Below are positions 43,122 through 52,092 of a stretch of DNA of 64,000 bases, piece after piece (position 1 is the first letter of the stretch; every line of letters starts with the position of its first letter). The stretch comes from Zobellia barbeyronii (GTDB lineage Bacteria > Bacteroidota > Bacteroidia > Flavobacteriales > Flavobacteriaceae), in the NCBI RefSeq assembly GCF_018603515.1, contig NZ_JACATN010000004.1:372001-436000 (forward strand). The letters run 5' to 3'. The position numbers and the translations under genes are program-made. The notes beneath the pieces are model-generated. The model saw only the letters and a list, made by a program, of their open reading frames with translations. It was not told where the DNA came from and searched no databases.

Positions 43122-43940
43122 TTACTCTTCAGTTTCTCCTTCATCCTGCTCGTCATCTTGACGTTCTTCTAGCTTCTCTTTTCTCTTTGCTTCACGCTCT
43201 TCTAACAGCTTTTTTCTTCGGGCTTCATACGCTTTCTTACGCTCTTCCCTCAATTTCAACTGTTCAGCACGCTTCTCTTCTACTGTTTTCTCTCTTGCTT
43301 CTTGTGCTTTCTCCGCGTTCTCTTTTCTTTCTTTTAGAGCATCGCTCATCTCATCTTCTGCCTCTTCATCATCAAACTTATCTCTGCTGTCTTTCTTAGG
43401 TTTGCTTATTTTACGAGTCCTAGAAATTCCTCTGAGTACTAAATCACTAATGTCATGCCTATTTTCGGCGTACAACATAACAACATCAGCAGATTTATCA
43501 AAAATAAAATCGTACTTCTTATTTGTTCCTATTTTCTGTACCTCATTAAATACTTGATCCTGTATTGGTTGAATCAGACGTCGCTTTTGCAAAACTAAAT
43601 CGCCCTGCGGTCCAAAACGGTCTTGTTGATATTCTACCATTTCTTTTTCAAGAATCTGGATATCTTCTTCCCGCTCGGCAATCAACTCATCGGTCAAAAG
43701 CACACGCTCGGCCATTAAGTCTTTCTTTACTTGCTCAAGCTGACTTTGCTTTTGCTCAATATCTATCTTCCATTTCTGGACCTTATCAGCAAGCTGCTTG
43801 TTAGCATCTCTATATTCGTCTACATTCTCTAAGATATATTCCATATCTACGTAAGCAATACGAACACCGCGCTGAGCAAAGGTGTAGGCAGAACACAAGG
43901 TTAACACCAGTACAAAAAGAACGTTTGATTTTGTTTTCAT
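43122..43940 (-). CDS. OmpH/Skp family protein with long charged C-terminal tail
   Basis: A 272-residue paralogue of the previous gene with a signal peptide (1-23, ending YTFAQ). The OmpH core (24-165) has RIAYVDMEYILENVDEY, a helical arm, and IGTNKKYDFIFDKSADVVMLYAE. A C-terminal extension of about 90 residues follows, almost all Glu, Lys, Arg and Asp (ERKENAEKAQEAREK, RREERKKAYEARRKKLLEE-like blocks), which should form a long charged helix. The extension is unusual for Skp and its role is unknown. It is read just before the shorter paralogue. Confidence 0.9.
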   Translation of the reverse strand: MKTKSNVLFVLVLTLCSAYTFAQRGVRIAYVDMEYILENVDEYRDANKQLADKVQKWKIDIEQKQSQLEQVKKDLMAERVLLTDELIAEREEDIQILEKEMVEYQQDRFGPQGDLVLQKRRLIQPIQDQVFNEVQKIGTNKKYDFIFDKSADVVMLYAENRHDISDLVLRGISRTRKISKPKKDSRDKFDDEEAEDEMSDALKERKENAEKAQEAREKTVEEKRAEQLKLREERKKAYEARRKKLLEEREAKRKEKLEERQDDEQDEGETEE

Positions 43941-43975
43941 TTCATTATCGTTTTATCCAATAGAAAATATCGTGC

Positions 43976-43983
43976 CAAAATTA
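43976..43983 (-). promoter_or_regulatory. Bacteroidota -7 box for the OmpH pair
   Basis: On the minus strand TAATTTTG matches TAnnTTTG, 35 bases before the longer OmpH gene. It lies in the 91-base gap after bamA, so the two chaperones may be expressed apart from bamA. Confidence 0.45.
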
Positions 43984-44031
43984 CTAAAGCTTTAAAAATA
44001 AGCGATTTAGCATAAAGGACGATTCCTTAAA

Positions 44032-46644
44032 TTAAAACTGTTGGCCGATAATGAAGTGTGTTTGAAGTCCGCTAGGTCCGTTTCCGATAGATTGAGGCCT
44101 AAGATCTTCATCAAACCCATAACCGAAATCAATACCTAACAACCCGAATGCCGGCATGAAAATGCGCAGCCCCACTCCGGCCGATCGTTTTATCTCAAAC
44201 GGATTAAATTCCTGAAAATTGTTGAAAGCATTACCACCTTCCATAAATGCAAGCATATAAATGGAAGCAGAAGGTTTTAAAGTTAAAGGATAGCGTAATT
44301 CCAATGAGAATTTATTGTAAACCAAACCACCTTCTTGTTGACCTGTTATTTCATCAATTGGCGTTAAAGATTGGTTTTCATACCCTCTTAACTGAACTAC
44401 ATCACGACCATCTAAAGTAAAGTTTCCTAAACCATCCCCACCTACGAAGAAACGTTCAAAAGGCACATCACCAACATCATTATTATAATTTCCCAAGAAA
44501 CCAAACTCTGCGTTAGTACGCATTACCAAATCACCAACTAAGGTTGTATACCAGTCTCCTTTGAACTTCACTTTATAATACTCTAACCATCTAAAGCGTT
44601 GTTGATCGATGTCTTCTAGCTCTGCAGTTTCTGCAGCAGTAAGACCACCTTGTTGCACCTCTAAAAGCGACAACTCAGTACTACGATCCCGCAATGTTTC
44701 AAAATCTTTATTACTAAAGAGTGAATAAGGTGGCGTTAGTTTTGCCGTAACTTCAAAATTAGAACCTCCCCTCGGGAAAATACGACCACCAGAAGTAGCG
44801 TTTCTTGAAATACCTAAAGTATAAGCAAAAGAGTTAGACCTACCATTACCAAAATTAAACAACCCAATATCATAGTTATTGAACTCATAAACCTGATAAC
44901 TTAAAGAATGAGATATTGTAAAGAAATCATCTGGCCATTGTACACGTTTTGCCAAACCTGCGGTTAAACCTGTAATTGAAAACCCACGATCTTTATCTAC
45001 CTTTATAGTACTACTATTAGAGTTATTATAATCAACTCCAAACTGTTGTGTTCTGGATAGGTTTAAACTAAACTGAACTGGTTTTCTACCTCCTAACCAA
45101 GGCTCTGCAAAGTTAAGGCTGTATACCCTAAATGTTCTACTTGCCTGTATTCTCATGGCAAAAGTCTGACCATCACCCATAGGCACTGGCTTATACTCTT
45201 CGCCATTTAAAATATTCTTAATTGAGAAGTTATTGAAAGAAAGCCCCAAGGTTCCTATAAAACCACCACCTCCGTAACCACCTTGTAATTCTATCTGACT
45301 TGAGCCTGATTCTACCAAGTTGTACTTAATATCTACAGTACCTTCGTTAGGGTTAGGATTAAGAATATCCGGTTTAATCTGCTCTGCATCAAAATAACCT
45401 AACTGTTGGAGTTCACGGATTGTTCTGATGATATCACTCTTATTGTATTTTTGACCTGGACGTGTTCTTAGTTCACGATAAATTACGTGATCGTTTGTAC
45501 GGTCATTACCAACGATATCTATATGATTAAGAAAAGTCTCTTTACCTTCTATTACACGAATCTCAAAATTAATAGTATCATTCTCTGCTGAAACCTCTAC
45601 TGGGTTAATACTTGAAAATAAATACCCATTGTTTTGGTACAAACTAGTAACATCGTTAGGTTCAGGTTTAGAATCGTCTGCAATACGCTCTCTTAACAAA
45701 ACACCATTATAGGTATCCCCTTTCTTTATACCCAACACCGAGGCCAATTGACGATCTGTATAGACACTGTTACCAACAAAATCTACATCACCAAAATAGT
45801 ACTTATTACCTTCTTCTATTTGGTATTTTAAGATGATATTATTTTCATCTACCTTAATTACAGAATCAGAAATGATACGTGCATCACGGTAACCGTTCTC
45901 GGCATATTTATCGGACAACAGCTCTAAATCATTCTCGTAGTCTTCTTCAATAAATTTAGATTTCTTCCAAAAACGCCAAAAACGTTTTTCTTTGGTTTTC
46001 TTAAAGGCACCTTTTAGTTTTTTGTCGGATAACTGCTCGTTACCCTCAAAAACCATTTCCTTTATTTTTACCTTATCTCCTTTATTAATGTTAACCGCCA
46101 TTTTCTGAGCATTGGTCTCAGAAGTATCTTTAGCTACAATAATAGATGTTTTGGCATTTAAGAAACCTTGTTTTTTATACTTATTATCAAGGTAGTTCTT
46201 TGTGTTAGCTATTAAACTCTCGGTAATTTTCTTTCCTTTCTTAAGGTCCGTATCCTTTAATATATCATCTACTTTCCTAGGTTTAACACCAGTTACAGTA
46301 ACACTGGACAACGTTGGTCTTTCTATAATATTCAATTCAAGAAAGACTCTATCCCCTTCTATATTAGTAACATAGAAATCAATGTTCTTGAAAAGCTCAA
46401 GACCCCAAAGTTTGTTGATAATTCCGCTAATCTCGTCTCCAGGGAGAGTAATAGGTTGCCCTACACGTAATCCGGTATACGTTTTTACGGTCTGCTCGTT
46501 ATAACTTTGCAGTCCGGTGACCTCTAGCCCACCTAAAATGTACTTTTTGCCGTCCTCAAAAGAAAGTTCTTGTGCGGAGCAAAATGTAGTTGCAAAAATT
46601 AATAGGAGTGTAATAAAAGGTTCGAAGGATATGAACCTTTTCAT
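44032..46644 (-). CDS. bamA: Outer-membrane protein assembly factor BamA
   Basis: An 870-residue Omp85 protein. The signal peptide starts MKRFISFEPF and ends FCSAQ; POTRA repeats follow (about 30-430, for example GLRVGQPITLPGDEIS and ELRTRPGQKYNKSD), then the 16-strand barrel with the VGGxxxLRGY-type lid loop (DVVQLRGYENQS) and a terminal HFIIGQQF. BamA inserts beta-barrels into the outer membrane. The ATG at 46644, 4 bases after uppS ends, is preferred; the frame's earlier ATG at 46677 lies inside uppS and precedes no signal. It is co-transcribed with uppS. Confidence 0.96.
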   Translation of the reverse strand: MKRFISFEPFITLLLIFATTFCSAQELSFEDGKKYILGGLEVTGLQSYNEQTVKTYTGLRVGQPITLPGDEISGIINKLWGLELFKNIDFYVTNIEGDRVFLELNIIERPTLSSVTVTGVKPRKVDDILKDTDLKKGKKITESLIANTKNYLDNKYKKQGFLNAKTSIIVAKDTSETNAQKMAVNINKGDKVKIKEMVFEGNEQLSDKKLKGAFKKTKEKRFWRFWKKSKFIEEDYENDLELLSDKYAENGYRDARIISDSVIKVDENNIILKYQIEEGNKYYFGDVDFVGNSVYTDRQLASVLGIKKGDTYNGVLLRERIADDSKPEPNDVTSLYQNNGYLFSSINPVEVSAENDTINFEIRVIEGKETFLNHIDIVGNDRTNDHVIYRELRTRPGQKYNKSDIIRTIRELQQLGYFDAEQIKPDILNPNPNEGTVDIKYNLVESGSSQIELQGGYGGGGFIGTLGLSFNNFSIKNILNGEEYKPVPMGDGQTFAMRIQASRTFRVYSLNFAEPWLGGRKPVQFSLNLSRTQQFGVDYNNSNSSTIKVDKDRGFSITGLTAGLAKRVQWPDDFFTISHSLSYQVYEFNNYDIGLFNFGNGRSNSFAYTLGISRNATSGGRIFPRGGSNFEVTAKLTPPYSLFSNKDFETLRDRSTELSLLEVQQGGLTAAETAELEDIDQQRFRWLEYYKVKFKGDWYTTLVGDLVMRTNAEFGFLGNYNNDVGDVPFERFFVGGDGLGNFTLDGRDVVQLRGYENQSLTPIDEITGQQEGGLVYNKFSLELRYPLTLKPSASIYMLAFMEGGNAFNNFQEFNPFEIKRSAGVGLRIFMPAFGLLGIDFGYGFDEDLRPQSIGNGPSGLQTHFIIGQQF

Positions 46645-46648
46645 ATCG

Positions 46649-47389
46649 CTAATTGAGTTGTTCGCTGGTTTTTCCAAATCTTCGTTCTCTGTTCTGATAA
46701 CTTTTTATGGCTTCTGCCAAATGTTGACTACTAAAATCGGGCCAAAATACTTCAACGAAATACAATTCCGCATAGGCAATTTGCCATAGTAAAAAATTGC
46801 TGATACGATGCTCTCCACTAGTGCGGATAAGCAAATCTACATCAGGCAAATCGTGCGTGTAAAGATGGCTATTAATAATGGTTTCGTCAATGTTTTCAAT
46901 TGAAATTATATTATTTTTAACTTTGGCACTTATTTGTTTTACTGCGTTTTTAATCTCTTCTCGCGCACCATAACTTAAAGCCAAAGTAAGGGTCATTCCT
47001 GTGTTTTCCCTTGTTTTCTCCATTACCTCCTTAAGTTCCTTATTGGCTTTTTTGGGCAATGACTCCAAATCTCCAATAGCATTTAACCTAATGTTGTTTT
47101 CTGAAAAAGTCTTCAGCTCTTTCTTTAATGAAGACACTAAAAGCCTCATTAAAGTATCGATTTCAATTTTAGGTCTTTTCCAATTTTCTGTGGAAAATGT
47201 ATATAAGGTGAGGTACTCTAGTTTTATTTTAACGCAGTTTTCAACCGTCTCTCGTACAGTTTTAACTCCATTCTCATGTCCAAAAACGCGAAGTTTGCCT
47301 TTTTGCTTTGCCCAACGCCCGTTTCCATCCATAATTATGGCTACATGGCGCGGCATTTTCTTTTTATCTAATTCTTCTAGGTCAACCAT
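46649..47389 (-). CDS. uppS: Isoprenyl transferase (undecaprenyl diphosphate synthase)
   Basis: A 246-residue cis-prenyltransferase making undecaprenyl diphosphate, the lipid carrier for peptidoglycan and LPS sugars. The catalytic P-loop IIMDGNGRWAKQ holds Asp21; GHENG, YTFSTENW and PDVDLLIRTSGEHRISNFLLW are the other conserved blocks, and the C-terminal FWPDF is family-typical. Length is normal. bamA follows after 4 bases. Confidence 0.97.
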   Translation of the reverse strand: MVDLEELDKKKMPRHVAIIMDGNGRWAKQKGKLRVFGHENGVKTVRETVENCVKIKLEYLTLYTFSTENWKRPKIEIDTLMRLLVSSLKKELKTFSENNIRLNAIGDLESLPKKANKELKEVMEKTRENTGMTLTLALSYGAREEIKNAVKQISAKVKNNIISIENIDETIINSHLYTHDLPDVDLLIRTSGEHRISNFLLWQIAYAELYFVEVFWPDFSSQHLAEAIKSYQNRERRFGKTSEQLN

Positions 47390-47562
47390 AAGGAACTGAT
47401 CATACTGCTCTAATAAATATTCTCTTGATTGGATGAATTTTACGTCACCAACCTATAAGCCTACGCGTTTTGAGCGTATGACAAAAATAGCCTATAAAAA
47501 TGAATTATGCATAGTTAAGGCCTGTTCAAGAAAAGAAAAGAAGATTTTTTTAGGAATGCTAG

Positions 47563-48261
47563 TTACTCAAAACATTCATTACAAGGCTTTCTACCAAAGG
47601 TATAAGTTAGTGTTAATCCGGAGAATACATACCAGTCATTATTAAACACATTACCAAACCGAAGATCATCTAATTGACGACTAACATTAAGCTTTTCAGG
47701 GTAGCTACCATCTAAATTATCAGTAAAAGTGTACCGAGCGCCTACCTCAGCCCCTAAAATTAAGAATTGGTTTAAACGGATTTTTGCACCAACAGTCATA
47801 GGTATAGCTAAAGCTCCGTCTCTTTGAGAAACCCCTAAGAATTGTCCCGCATCAAAATAATTATAATCGTATCTAACATAAGTAATACCCGTATATAAAT
47901 AAGGTGTAAAAGCAGGGCCCATCTTATGTAGATTATATTCTACGAAATTAAATTCTAGTCCCGCAGAAGCTTCCAGTAAAGAATTATCCATCTGGTAACC
48001 TCGTTGTTGACGAGAAGGGTCGTTAGATTTGGTATCATCTGCCTGAAATTTAGCATAAATAACACTGGCACGCCAGGCATAGCGCTTAGCTATGTTCCAT
48101 TTAAAAATACCGCCAATTGCAACATCAGATGGTGAAATATATGTGGTACGCCCTACATCTCCAATAAGATTGGCTCCTCCGGCAAATATACCGGCCTCAT
48201 AGGTTTGTGCTCCTATACTGCCAAAAGTGCATAGTAGAACTATGACAATGAAATGCTTCAT
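47563..48261 (-). CDS. DUF6089 family outer-membrane beta-barrel protein
   Basis: A 232-residue protein with a signal peptide (1-18, ending SIGAQ) and the DUF6089 start TYEAGIFAGGANLIGDVGRTTY, then strands such as AYLYTGITYVRYD-type and GAKIRLNQFLILGAEVGARYTFTDNLDG. It ends YVFSGLTLTYTFGRKPCNECFE; the CNEC pair at the C-terminus is notable. It lies upstream of uppS (173 bases) in a cluster order, nadK - DUF6089 - uppS - bamA - OmpH, that I recall as common in Flavobacteria, suggesting an envelope assembly role. Its function is unknown. Confidence 0.87.
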   Translation of the reverse strand: MKHFIVIVLLCTFGSIGAQTYEAGIFAGGANLIGDVGRTTYISPSDVAIGGIFKWNIAKRYAWRASVIYAKFQADDTKSNDPSRQQRGYQMDNSLLEASAGLEFNFVEYNLHKMGPAFTPYLYTGITYVRYDYNYFDAGQFLGVSQRDGALAIPMTVGAKIRLNQFLILGAEVGARYTFTDNLDGSYPEKLNVSRQLDDLRFGNVFNNDWYVFSGLTLTYTFGRKPCNECFE

Positions 48262-48362
48262 AAATCGTATTAGTTTGCGAATATAACAATTGCACCCAAC
48301 TATTATATTAGTGTTCTCAAATGATAAACAGGATTTGCGGATTTTTATTGTCCGCTAAAGAT

Positions 48363-49244
48363 TCAATTACGGCTATCTTCTCCCCATAACAGTTTATTCC
48401 GAAGGGTTTTCAAAAAACTCTCTGATGCATATTCTATCATTTTAATAACGAAGTCCGCCTTTTTGATGCGAATTTCCTTTCCGTTCTCTACCGATGCTAT
48501 TCTAGAATCTAATGAAATAAGATGGTTATCTTCCCTACCGGAAACCTTTAACCGTATCTCTGTGTCATCTGAAATAACTAAAGGCCTTGCATTTAAATTA
48601 TGAGGTGCTATCGGCGTTAATACCAACGATTTTGCTGTTGGCTCTATTACCGGACCACCACAACTTAAGGAATATCCTGTTGAACCTGTAGGAGTAGAAA
48701 TAATCAGACCATCTGCCCAGTAAGATGTAAGGTACTCATTGTTTAAATACGTTTCTACCGTAATCATAGAGGTCGTATCCTTTCTACTTACCGTAATCTC
48801 GTTCAAAGCAAAATGCAATCCGTTTAACTCCGGAATATCTGCCCCTTTATCAACCTCAACCAAACTTCGTTCTACAATAGTATATGAACCCTTTTTAAAT
48901 TCTTGCACTACTTTACGAACCTCTTCCTTACTAAATGTAGAAAGAAACCCTAGTCGACCAGTGTTTACACCAACAATAGGTATACCGGAATCCTTAACAA
49001 AAGTGGTTGCCCTTAGAATAGTACCGTCACCACCAAAACTAACGAACATATCAAAAGAGCTATCTAACCCTTTTGCATCTGTGAATGTGGAATAATTTGC
49101 GGAACTATGTGTTTCAGAAAGAAAATCGTGGAATTCCTTTTCAATAGCTATTACGGCATGCTCTTTTTCAAGCTCATCAAGCAACTCCATTACATACTGC
49201 AATGTGTCTTCTTGATACATTTGACTGTAAACGGCAACTTTCAT
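48363..49244 (-). CDS. nadK: NAD kinase
   Basis: A 293-residue NAD kinase that makes NADP from NAD and ATP. The catalytic GGDGT is at 71-75 (SFGGDGTILRAT), with GVNTGRLGFLS, ALNEITVSR and the glycine-rich TPTGSTGYSLSCGGPV. Length is standard. It is the first gene of the envelope cluster on this strand, and a -7 box lies 46 bases upstream. Confidence 0.96.
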   Translation of the reverse strand: MKVAVYSQMYQEDTLQYVMELLDELEKEHAVIAIEKEFHDFLSETHSSANYSTFTDAKGLDSSFDMFVSFGGDGTILRATTFVKDSGIPIVGVNTGRLGFLSTFSKEEVRKVVQEFKKGSYTIVERSLVEVDKGADIPELNGLHFALNEITVSRKDTTSMITVETYLNNEYLTSYWADGLIISTPTGSTGYSLSCGGPVIEPTAKSLVLTPIAPHNLNARPLVISDDTEIRLKVSGREDNHLISLDSRIASVENGKEIRIKKADFVIKMIEYASESFLKTLRNKLLWGEDSRN

Positions 49245-49290
49245 TCCTTAGTCTTTATCGTGATTACTAAAACCATTTGGCCTTATGCGA

Positions 49291-49298
49291 CAAAAATA
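49291..49298 (-). promoter_or_regulatory. Bacteroidota -7 box for nadK
   Basis: On the minus strand TATTTTTG matches TAnnTTTG, 46 bases before the nadK ATG. No TTG at the standard spacing. Confidence 0.45.
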
Positions 49299-49349
49299 AG
49301 GATTGTACCCTTGACTGATTCCCCTTTTTGAAGAATATCGCAAGAAATT

Positions 49350-50006
49350 CTAAACGTTAAGATATTTGTCTAGATAATCTGATCGCTCCTTTAAATCTTC
49401 CAAGAACTGATCATCTGTGTTACCGAACAATACATTATAATTATATCGCCGGAACGTCTGAAGAATATCGTTTATATTAGAAGAAGCTACTTTTATAGTT
49501 ATTTGAACGACATCATTTTTAGAATCGGTGATAAAGCCACCAATTAGCTTGGTATTGTTACTTTCAACAATTTGGGCAATCTCACTAAACGAATAATCCT
49601 TAATGCCTTTTGCTACAACAATAATACCACCTGGTTCTGTAAAGAACGGGGTATCTATAAAGACACTTACAATATCAGTAAGATCATAATAACCATCTAT
49701 TCTTCCCTTTTCATCCAGAATAGGCACAAGATTGGCCTCATTTCTAGCAAAAACTTCAAGAACATCTAACCAACTGGTCTCTTTTCTCACGAAAAAGGTT
49801 TCCAAATCATAACGATATTGCTCTATCTTTTCCTTGATGTCAAAATTCTCCAGGTCATTTTCGCTAAGCAAACCTAAGTATGCCCCGTTCTCTGTCACAG
49901 CTACGTGAGAGTACGTGGTATCCTTAAAAAAGGTTATTACCTTAGCTAATGAACTTCCTATTTTAAAGGACGGAATGTCTGTTACTATTTGGTCTTGAAT
50001 GTGCAT
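49350..50006 (-). CDS. CBS domain protein
   Basis: A 218-residue cytoplasmic protein with a pair of CBS motifs (ITFFKDTTYSHVAVTENGAYLGLLSE at about 25-50 in pieces, and DVLEVFARNEANLVPILDEKGRIDGY) followed by an ACT-like C-terminal region (GGIIVVAKGIKDYSFSEIAQIVE, IKVASSNINDILQTF). CBS pairs bind adenosine nucleotides, so it is probably an energy-state sensor. The ATG at 50006 (MHIQDQIV) is preferred over an upstream ATG at 50048. It is divergent from pdxJ and downstream of it lies nadK. Confidence 0.87.
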   Translation of the reverse strand: MHIQDQIVTDIPSFKIGSSLAKVITFFKDTTYSHVAVTENGAYLGLLSENDLENFDIKEKIEQYRYDLETFFVRKETSWLDVLEVFARNEANLVPILDEKGRIDGYYDLTDIVSVFIDTPFFTEPGGIIVVAKGIKDYSFSEIAQIVESNNTKLIGGFITDSKNDVVQITIKVASSNINDILQTFRRYNYNVLFGNTDDQFLEDLKERSDYLDKYLNV

Positions 50007-50065
50007 AACTCTTTCTACTAAACGCAAAATACTAATTAAAAATATCAAAAGGTATGCCTAATTTG

Positions 50066-50073
50066 TATTTTTG
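50066..50073 (+). promoter_or_regulatory. Bacteroidota -7 box for pdxJ
   Basis: TATTTTTG matches TAnnTTTG, 26 bases before the pdxJ ATG, in the divergent CBS/pdxJ gap. No TTG lies at 19-21 bases upstream. Confidence 0.55.
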
Positions 50074-50099
50074 TACCAAATGGTTAATTCTATCGGTAA

Positions 50100-50816
50100 A
50101 TGACAAAATTAAGTGTAAACATCAACAAAATTGCAACCTTAAGAAACGCCAGAGGTGGCAATATGCCCGATTTATTGAAAACTGCAGCAGATATTGAGTC
50201 TTTTGGAGCACAAGGTATTACTATACACCCTAGACCTGACGAGAGACATGTTCGATATCAAGATGCGAGGGATTTAAAAAATCTAGTCACTACAGAATAT
50301 AACATTGAAGGAAACCCTGTTGAAAAATTCATAGAACTTGTCCTTGAAGTAAAGCCTACACAAGTAACTTTGGTACCAGATGCTGTGGATGCGATTACAT
50401 CTAATGCAGGCTGGGACACCGTAAAACATAAGGACTTTTTAAAAGACGTTATCCAAACTTTTAAAAATGCAGGTATACGCACTTCTATTTTTGTTGATGC
50501 CGAAGCTAAAATGATAGAGGGTGCTGCGGAAACGGGAACGGACCGTATTGAACTTTACACAGAGAGTTATGCTGAACAATACACCAAAGGCAACCACAGC
50601 CAAGCTGTCAAACCTTTTACAGAAGCTGCCAAAATTGCATACAAATGTGGTTTAGGCATTAATGCCGGACATGATTTAAGTTTAGACAACATTAAATATT
50701 TTAAAGAGAACGTTCCTCATTTATTAGAAGTTTCTATTGGTCACGCCCTAATTTGCGAATCACTATACCTAGGCTTGGATAACGTTGTAAATATGTATCT
50801 GAATAAATTAAAATGA
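50100..50816 (+). CDS. pdxJ: Pyridoxine 5'-phosphate synthase
   Basis: A 238-residue TIM-barrel enzyme that joins 1-deoxyxylulose 5-phosphate and 3-amino-2-oxopropyl phosphate in the DXP-dependent B6 pathway. Typical blocks are [62 protein letters not shown] and [14 protein letters not shown], ending in [15 protein letters not shown]. Its stop overlaps the next start (ATGA), coupling it to the hydrolase gene. Confidence 0.96.
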   Translation: MTKLSVNINKIATLRNARGGNMPDLLKTAADIESFGAQGITIHPRPDERHVRYQDARDLKNLVTTEYNIEGNPVEKFIELVLEVKPTQVTLVPDAVDAITSNAGWDTVKHKDFLKDVIQTFKNAGIRTSIFVDAEAKMIEGAAETGTDRIELYTESYAEQYTKGNHSQAVKPFTEAAKIAYKCGLGINAGHDLSLDNIKYFKENVPHLLEVSIGHALICESLYLGLDNVVNMYLNKLK

Positions 50817-51586
50817 CAGAAACCTTACACTCTAAAATACTTGGAACCGGCACTCCCCTATTAGTCTTACATGGTTTTTTAGGAATGTCCGATAATTGGA
50901 AAACTTTAGGCAACCAGTACGCAGAAGAAGGCTTTGAAGTACACCTCATAGATCAGCGTAACCATGGTAAAAGTTTTTGGTCCGATGATTTTGATTATGA
51001 TTTACTGAGCGAAGACCTCAAAAATTATATGGAAGCCCATCACTTAGAAAACGCCATGATTATTGGGCATTCTATGGGCGGAAAAACAGCTATGCAATTT
51101 GCTTGCAGTTATCCAGATTTGGTAACAAAAATGATTATTGCAGATATTGGCCCAAAATTCTATCCACCGCATCACCAACCAATTATTAATGGTTTGAACG
51201 CCCTGAATTTAGATATCATTACATCTAGAAACCAAGCAGATTCTGAACTAGGTAAGCAAATTACTGATTTTGGCACAAGACAGTTTTTGCTCAAGAATCT
51301 GTACTGGGTAGAAAAAGGTCAATTAGGTTTTCGTTTTAATCTCAAAGTTTTAAGTGAAAAAATGAATGAGATAGGAGAAAATATTGGAGCCACGGACGTT
51401 TATAACGGCCCCGTTCTTTTCCTTCGCGGTGACCGATCGGAATACATAATGCCTAACGAAATTTCTGAATTCAGAAAACACTTTCCGGCAGCGGAAATGG
51501 ACACTATAGACAATGCCGGGCATTGGTTACATGCAGAAAACCCGAAACAGTTTTTTGAAAAATCGATGGTATTCCTAAAATCATAA
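50813..51586 (+). CDS. Alpha/beta fold hydrolase (YbfF-like esterase)
   Basis: A 257-residue serine hydrolase. [15 protein letters not shown] holds the oxyanion hole, the nucleophile is Ser87 in GHSMGG (85-90), the likely acid lies in RGDRSEYI and the histidine in [19 protein letters not shown] is typical of the YbfF/EPHX-type branch. There is no signal peptide. The substrate is unknown, probably a small ester or thioester. It overlaps pdxJ by 4 bases. Confidence 0.88.
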   Translation: MTETLHSKILGTGTPLLVLHGFLGMSDNWKTLGNQYAEEGFEVHLIDQRNHGKSFWSDDFDYDLLSEDLKNYMEAHHLENAMIIGHSMGGKTAMQFACSYPDLVTKMIIADIGPKFYPPHHQPIINGLNALNLDIITSRNQADSELGKQITDFGTRQFLLKNLYWVEKGQLGFRFNLKVLSEKMNEIGENIGATDVYNGPVLFLRGDRSEYIMPNEISEFRKHFPAAEMDTIDNAGHWLHAENPKQFFEKSMVFLKS

Positions 51587-51645
51587 CAAATCTTTATCTT
51601 TAAGGGTGGCGAAATTGTTCACCACACAACAAACATCTTTAACTT

Positions 51646-51996
51646 ATGAAACTTATTTTACGTGTTCTATTAAGCGCCCTGGCCGTAGTTATACTTTCAA
51701 AAATATTACCACATGTTTTTGTAGACAGCTATATGACCGCTATTATAGTAGCTATAGTACTTAGTCTCTTGAACTTCATAGTGAAACCTATTCTTGTTAT
51801 ACTCACTTTACCTGTAACCATTTTAACCTTAGGTCTTTTCCTATTAATTATCAATGCTATTATCATTTTATTGGCAGATAACCTTATTGATGGATTTAGG
51901 GTAGACGGTGTTTTATGGGCCATACTTTTTAGTCTCTTATTATCCTTTCTCCAATCTATATTGTTTTCCCTTTTGAAAGATGATGAAAAATCGTAA
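51646..51996 (+). CDS. Phage holin family 4 (DUF360-like) small membrane protein
   Basis: A 116-residue protein with four hydrophobic helices (about 3-20, 30-50, 55-80, 88-110) and the motif FIVKPILVILTLPVTILTLGLFLLIINA (in its conserved NFIVKP...TLP...TLGLF parts), which defines the family called phage holin 4_2/Mycobacterial YtpB-like small membrane proteins. These are chromosomal in most bacteria and no phage genes are nearby, so lytic function is unlikely. Function unknown. Confidence 0.85.
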   Translation: MKLILRVLLSALAVVILSKILPHVFVDSYMTAIIVAIVLSLLNFIVKPILVILTLPVTILTLGLFLLIINAIIILLADNLIDGFRVDGVLWAILFSLLLSFLQSILFSLLKDDEKS

Positions 51997-52026
51997 CGAT
52001 TGTTTGAACCACAACGACTTAAAAAC

Positions 52027-52057
52027 TTGCTAGCGTACATTAATTACACTACTTTTG
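52027..52057 (+). promoter_or_regulatory. Bacteroidota consensus promoter for tig
   Basis: TTG (52027-52029), 20 bases, then TACTTTTG (52050-52057): the best match in the window to TTG-N19-21-TAnnTTTG. The tig ATG lies 35 bases further on. Confidence 0.8.
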
Positions 52058-52092
52058 CATCCCATTTTATGGAAACAAAAAAGAAGATTTAG

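Noticed and set aside
47433-47645. Plus-strand reading frame in the uppS/DUF6089 gap
   Set aside because: It runs into the DUF6089 gene on the other strand and has no recognisable protein features.
51646-51996. Phage remnant suggested by the holin-family protein
   Set aside because: The family is widespread on chromosomes as a small membrane protein, and no other phage gene is near.
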